A DNA stretch of 64,000 nt, taken from positions 276,501-340,500 of the forward strand of contig JADJHZ010000024.1 in the NCBI GenBank assembly GCA_016707205.1, in the 5' to 3' direction. Of this stretch, positions 61,615 through 64,000 are shown piece after piece. Under the pieces are notes generated by a model. It ran no database searches, was not told the DNA's origin, and saw only the letters and a program-made list of their open reading frames with translations. The position numbers were made by a program, and so were the translations under genes. The stretch's first letter is position 1, and every line of letters begins with the position of its first letter. Source of the stretch: Haliscomenobacter sp. (GTDB lineage Bacteria; Bacteroidota; Bacteroidia; Chitinophagales; Saprospiraceae).

Positions 61615-63747
61615 TCACCCTCCAACCTCCTCCAAAAACCGTTCTTCCGTCCAGATTTCAATCGTCCCCAGTGCCTGGGCTTTCTTTAACTTGGAACCGG
61701 CATCTTCTCCGACGACCAGGATATAGAGGTTAGAGCTCACGGCGCCAAGGATTTTGGCGCCGGCAGCCTCTGCCTTCAACTGCGCCTCCTTCCGGCCCAT
61801 GGTGGCCAGGGTTCCGGTAAATAAAATGGTCTTCCCTGCCAGAGGGGCATCAGCCGATGCGGCCTTGGGGCGATCGTCTTCGGTTTGCCGGAGATTTACC
61901 CCCAGGGCTTCCATTTCTTCCAGCATTTGGACGTTTCGGGGGTTCTGGAAAAACCGCGTCACATTTTCTGCCACCACCGGACCCACATCCTTAATATGGA
62001 GGTAATCCTCCAGCGTCCAGGCTTTTAAATCCAGCACATGCTGGATTTCCGCTGCGAGAAGCTTAGATACTTTTTTCCCTAAATGATGAATGCTCAAGCT
62101 ATGCAGCAAACGGTGCACCGGGTTGTTCTTGGCTTTTTCTACGGAAGCCTTTAGATTAGAAGCGGATTTTTCTCCAAACCCTTCCAGGGACGCAATCTGA
62201 CCGTAATCGAGTTGGTACACGTCCGGCAGGGACCGGACCCATCCCAGTTCATAAAACCGCTCCACGATCGATTTGCCCAGCCCCTCGATATCCATGGCGT
62301 CTTTGGATACGTGGAAAATGATCCGCTGCAGGTCCTGGGCGCCGCAGACGCAATCCGGGCAGCGCCAGGCGGCTTCCCCGTCTTCCCGCACCAGCTTTAC
62401 CGGGGTTTCCGTATCATTCACCGGACAAAATTCCGGGAACTGGATGCGTTGCTCCGTACCGTCGCGGAGTTCGGGCATGGCTTTAACGATGTACGGAATG
62501 ACATCCCCTGCCCGCTCGACCAATACGGTATCTCCCAGGTGCAGGTCCTTGGAAAGGATAAAGTCTTCATTATGAAGCGAAACCGAAGAAACGGTAACCC
62601 CCGCAAGCGCTACTGGTTGCAATTTGGCGACCGGGGTAATCGATCCGATTTTCCCCACCTGGTATTCCACGTTCAACAGCTTCGAAGTAGCTTGTTTGGC
62701 TTGAAATTTGAAGGCGATGGCCCACCGGGGATGGTGGGCGGTAAATCCTGCCCGTTCCTGGAGTTCCCTTTGATTGACTTTGGCCACCATACCGTCGATC
62801 TCGTACGCGTATCCCTCCCGGCGGGCTTCCCAATCGAGGCAAAAATCAATGACCTCGCCAATGTTTTTGCACCGTTTCTTTTCTTCTGTGGGCACTTTAA
62901 ATCCCAGCTTGCTCAAGATCTCCAGGCTTTCCCAGTGCGTGGCAAACTGGTCGAGCCTGCTGTTTCCTTCCTGGTCTTCCGCGAACGACAAGGTGTACAT
63001 AAACGCTTCCAGTCCACGCCTGGCCACTTCTTTAGGGTCCTTCATCCGCAACCCGCCGGTGGCGGTATTCCGGGCGTTGGCGAACAAGGTTTGTCCCTCA
63101 TCGGCGCGTTCTTCATTAATCCGGTTAAAAGCCTCCTTGCGGATCAGCACTTCCCCTCTCAATTCCACGCGGTACAACCCCAGAGACAAAAAATCCGCCT
63201 GGAGCGGTATAGACCGGATCACCCGGGCGTTGGCGGTAATCTCCTCCCCTACCGCGCCGTTGCCGCGCGTGGCGGCGCGCACCAAACGGTTGTTCTCATA
63301 CACCAGCGCAATGCTGCCTCCGTCGAACTTCGGTTCCACCGCATACTCCAGATCTGCCTCCGCCGGGATGCTGAGCAGGCGCTTCAATTGCCCGTCCCAG
63401 TCGCGGAGGTCTTCCGCATCATAGGAATTGGCCAGGGAAAGCATAGGCGTCAGATGGCCCACGGAGGGAAACTCGGAGGTCAGATCGGCAGAAACCCGCT
63501 GGGTTGGCGAATCCGGGGAGCGCAACTCCGGGTGCTGGGCCTCCAGGCCCTCCAATTGTTTATACAACTGGTCAAACTCAAAGTCGCTGATCACGGGATC
63601 GTTCTGGATGTAATACCGCCACTCGTGGTATACGATCAACCGGCGCAGGTCGGCGGCTTGTTGCGCTTCGTTGGTTGAAACATCCCCCGAAAGATAGGCC
63701 TTGGAAAGATCGTACAAAGATTTCTGCGCTTCCTGGCTATAGGTCAT
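61615..63747 (-). CDS. ligA: NAD-dependent DNA ligase
   Basis: 710 residues: Ia domain with 'RRLIVYHEWRYYIQNDPVIS', adenylation site EPKFDGG (Lys140), OB fold, zinc-finger region, helix-hairpin-helix repeats ('LEGFGEKSASNLKASVEKAK') and BRCT domain ('LAGKTILFTGTLATMGRKEA'). The zinc-finger usually has four Cys; here the first pair reads CPVN instead of CPxC, while the second reads RCPDCVCGAQ with an extra Cys. It seals nicks in replication. The ATG at 63747 is used because codons before it fall in a repeat region. Confidence 0.95.
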   Translation of the reverse strand: MTYSQEAQKSLYDLSKAYLSGDVSTNEAQQAADLRRLIVYHEWRYYIQNDPVISDFEFDQLYKQLEGLEAQHPELRSPDSPTQRVSADLTSEFPSVGHLTPMLSLANSYDAEDLRDWDGQLKRLLSIPAEADLEYAVEPKFDGGSIALVYENNRLVRAATRGNGAVGEEITANARVIRSIPLQADFLSLGLYRVELRGEVLIRKEAFNRINEERADEGQTLFANARNTATGGLRMKDPKEVARRGLEAFMYTLSFAEDQEGNSRLDQFATHWESLEILSKLGFKVPTEEKKRCKNIGEVIDFCLDWEARREGYAYEIDGMVAKVNQRELQERAGFTAHHPRWAIAFKFQAKQATSKLLNVEYQVGKIGSITPVAKLQPVALAGVTVSSVSLHNEDFILSKDLHLGDTVLVERAGDVIPYIVKAMPELRDGTEQRIQFPEFCPVNDTETPVKLVREDGEAAWRCPDCVCGAQDLQRIIFHVSKDAMDIEGLGKSIVERFYELGWVRSLPDVYQLDYGQIASLEGFGEKSASNLKASVEKAKNNPVHRLLHSLSIHHLGKKVSKLLAAEIQHVLDLKAWTLEDYLHIKDVGPVVAENVTRFFQNPRNVQMLEEMEALGVNLRQTEDDRPKAASADAPLAGKTILFTGTLATMGRKEAQLKAEAAGAKILGAVSSNLYILVVGEDAGSKLKKAQALGTIEIWTEERFLEEVGG

Positions 63748-63749
63748 GG

Positions 63750-63757
63750 CAAACGTA
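63750..63757 (-). promoter_or_regulatory. TACGTTTG box next to the ligA start
   Basis: Exact TAnnTTTG on the minus strand but only 2 bases before the ATG. It may be coincidence, or signal a leaderless transcript or a later start. Confidence 0.25.
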
Positions 63758-63808
63758 TTGGATGTGCGGAGGCGAAGATAAACAGGCTGGGGGAAAGTTT
63801 TTGTAAAT

Positions 63809-63837
63809 AGGGAGCAGGGAGCAGGGAGCAGGGAGCA
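63809..63837. repeat. Tandem repeat, GGGAGCA units
   Basis: Four copies of (A)GGGAGCA/C upstream of ligA. Same family as at 32358, 44807 and 53755; a further CTCCCTGCTC is at the window end. Confidence 0.85.
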
Positions 63838-63846
63838 TTTCCCTGT

Positions 63847-63972
63847 TAGCCGGAATCCGCAGATTCCGTGCTGAACGATCCGCCGGTCCCCCGACCGGCG
63901 TGGCGTGGCCCTGACGCCCCTTTCCGCTACCTCGCAATCCCGCTGCGCTTCCGCCAAATAAATTTGGCGATT
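63847..63972. repeat. Three short hairpins at the window end
   Basis: CGGAATC-cgca-GATTCCG, CGCCGGTC-cccc-GACCGGCG and CGCCAAAT-aa-ATTTGGCG follow one another within 125 bases. It looks like part of a REP-type or transposable-element remnant that continues beyond the window. No gene recognised. Confidence 0.5.
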
Positions 63973-64000
63973 ACTGCCCTTTCTCCCTTTCTCCCTGCTC

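Noticed and set aside
61322..61726. Frames rich in Pro/Gly across the C/G homopolymers
   Set aside because: They translate homopolymers that are probably assembly artefacts.
62212..63678. 488-codon + strand frame
   Set aside because: Antisense to ligA, and composed of low-complexity shadow sequence.

Overview
The window is a gene-dense, roughly 50-55% GC stretch of a Bacteroidota chromosome. The pointers are a SusC/SusD/SusE outer-membrane cluster, at least three secreted proteins with type IX secretion (T9SS) C-terminal sorting domains, a hybrid histidine kinase/AraC regulator, DUF2911/DUF1684/S46/CotH proteins typical of the phylum, and repeated occurrence of the Bacteroidota -7 promoter box TAnnTTTG about 20-35 bases before start codons. 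The mix, and the style of the intergenic repeats, suggests Saprospiria (Lewinella/Haliscomenobacter-like); that lineage guess is inference only. No rRNA, tRNA, CRISPR array, transposase or prophage gene was recognised.

Layout. 1-9.2 kb: N-terminus of a DUF5117/5118 metalloprotease, an NHL-propeller/SGNH secreted protein, a DUF1684 lipoprotein, a GH53 endo-galactanase, and a two-gene DNA-repair operon (ATP-dependent ligase plus metallo-beta-lactamase exonuclease). 9.3-14.7 kb: a frameshifted serine beta-lactamase-family gene, a Tat-exported glycosylasparaginase and a hybrid two-component regulator. 14.7-18 kb: a disturbed, GC-poor accessory island with a damaged DUF4143-type ATPase, blocks of G/C homopolymer, and a secreted protein carrying two tandem zincin domains. 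18-25.5 kb: DUF1761, an S46 dipeptidyl-peptidase, GHL10 and DUF2911 proteins, a field of gene relics, and an AbiEii-type toxin-antitoxin pair. 25.5-32.3 kb: YdeI-like protein, saccharopine-dehydrogenase-like oxidoreductase, MAO-like amine oxidase, secernin-like C69 peptidase, then the arsenic unit arsR, arsM, acr3.

32.4-38.1 kb: the SusE-SusD-SusC cluster with a strong terminator. 38.8-42.1 kb: a Lol/FtsX-type permease, a small conserved protein and two paralogous cyclophilin lipoproteins. 42-46.4 kb: a TPR protein, an EamA transporter interrupted by one stop codon, and an ECF sigma factor operon with a membrane-anchored partner and a Spy/CpxP-like periplasmic protein. 46.5-53.7 kb: KirBac channel plus CotH protein, acyltransferase, MsbA-like ABC exporter, RadC and rnpA. 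53.8-64 kb: two small envelope proteins, gatA, hisS, pheS, an O-antigen-ligase-like protein, a Nudix hydrolase and NAD-dependent ligA.

Two features cut across the window. First, many gene ends carry short tandem repeats of different unit sequences (GGGAGCA, GACGTTA, GGTTCAA, GATGTAGAG, TACGATG, a 16-mer), several arranged as inverted arms that make long hairpins where a terminator would sit. Second, several genes are damaged: relics of a glyoxalase, a metallophosphoesterase, an S9-type peptidase and a DUF4287 protein, plus one nonsense codon, two one-base frameshifts, and G/C-homopolymer blocks that look more like assembly damage than biology.
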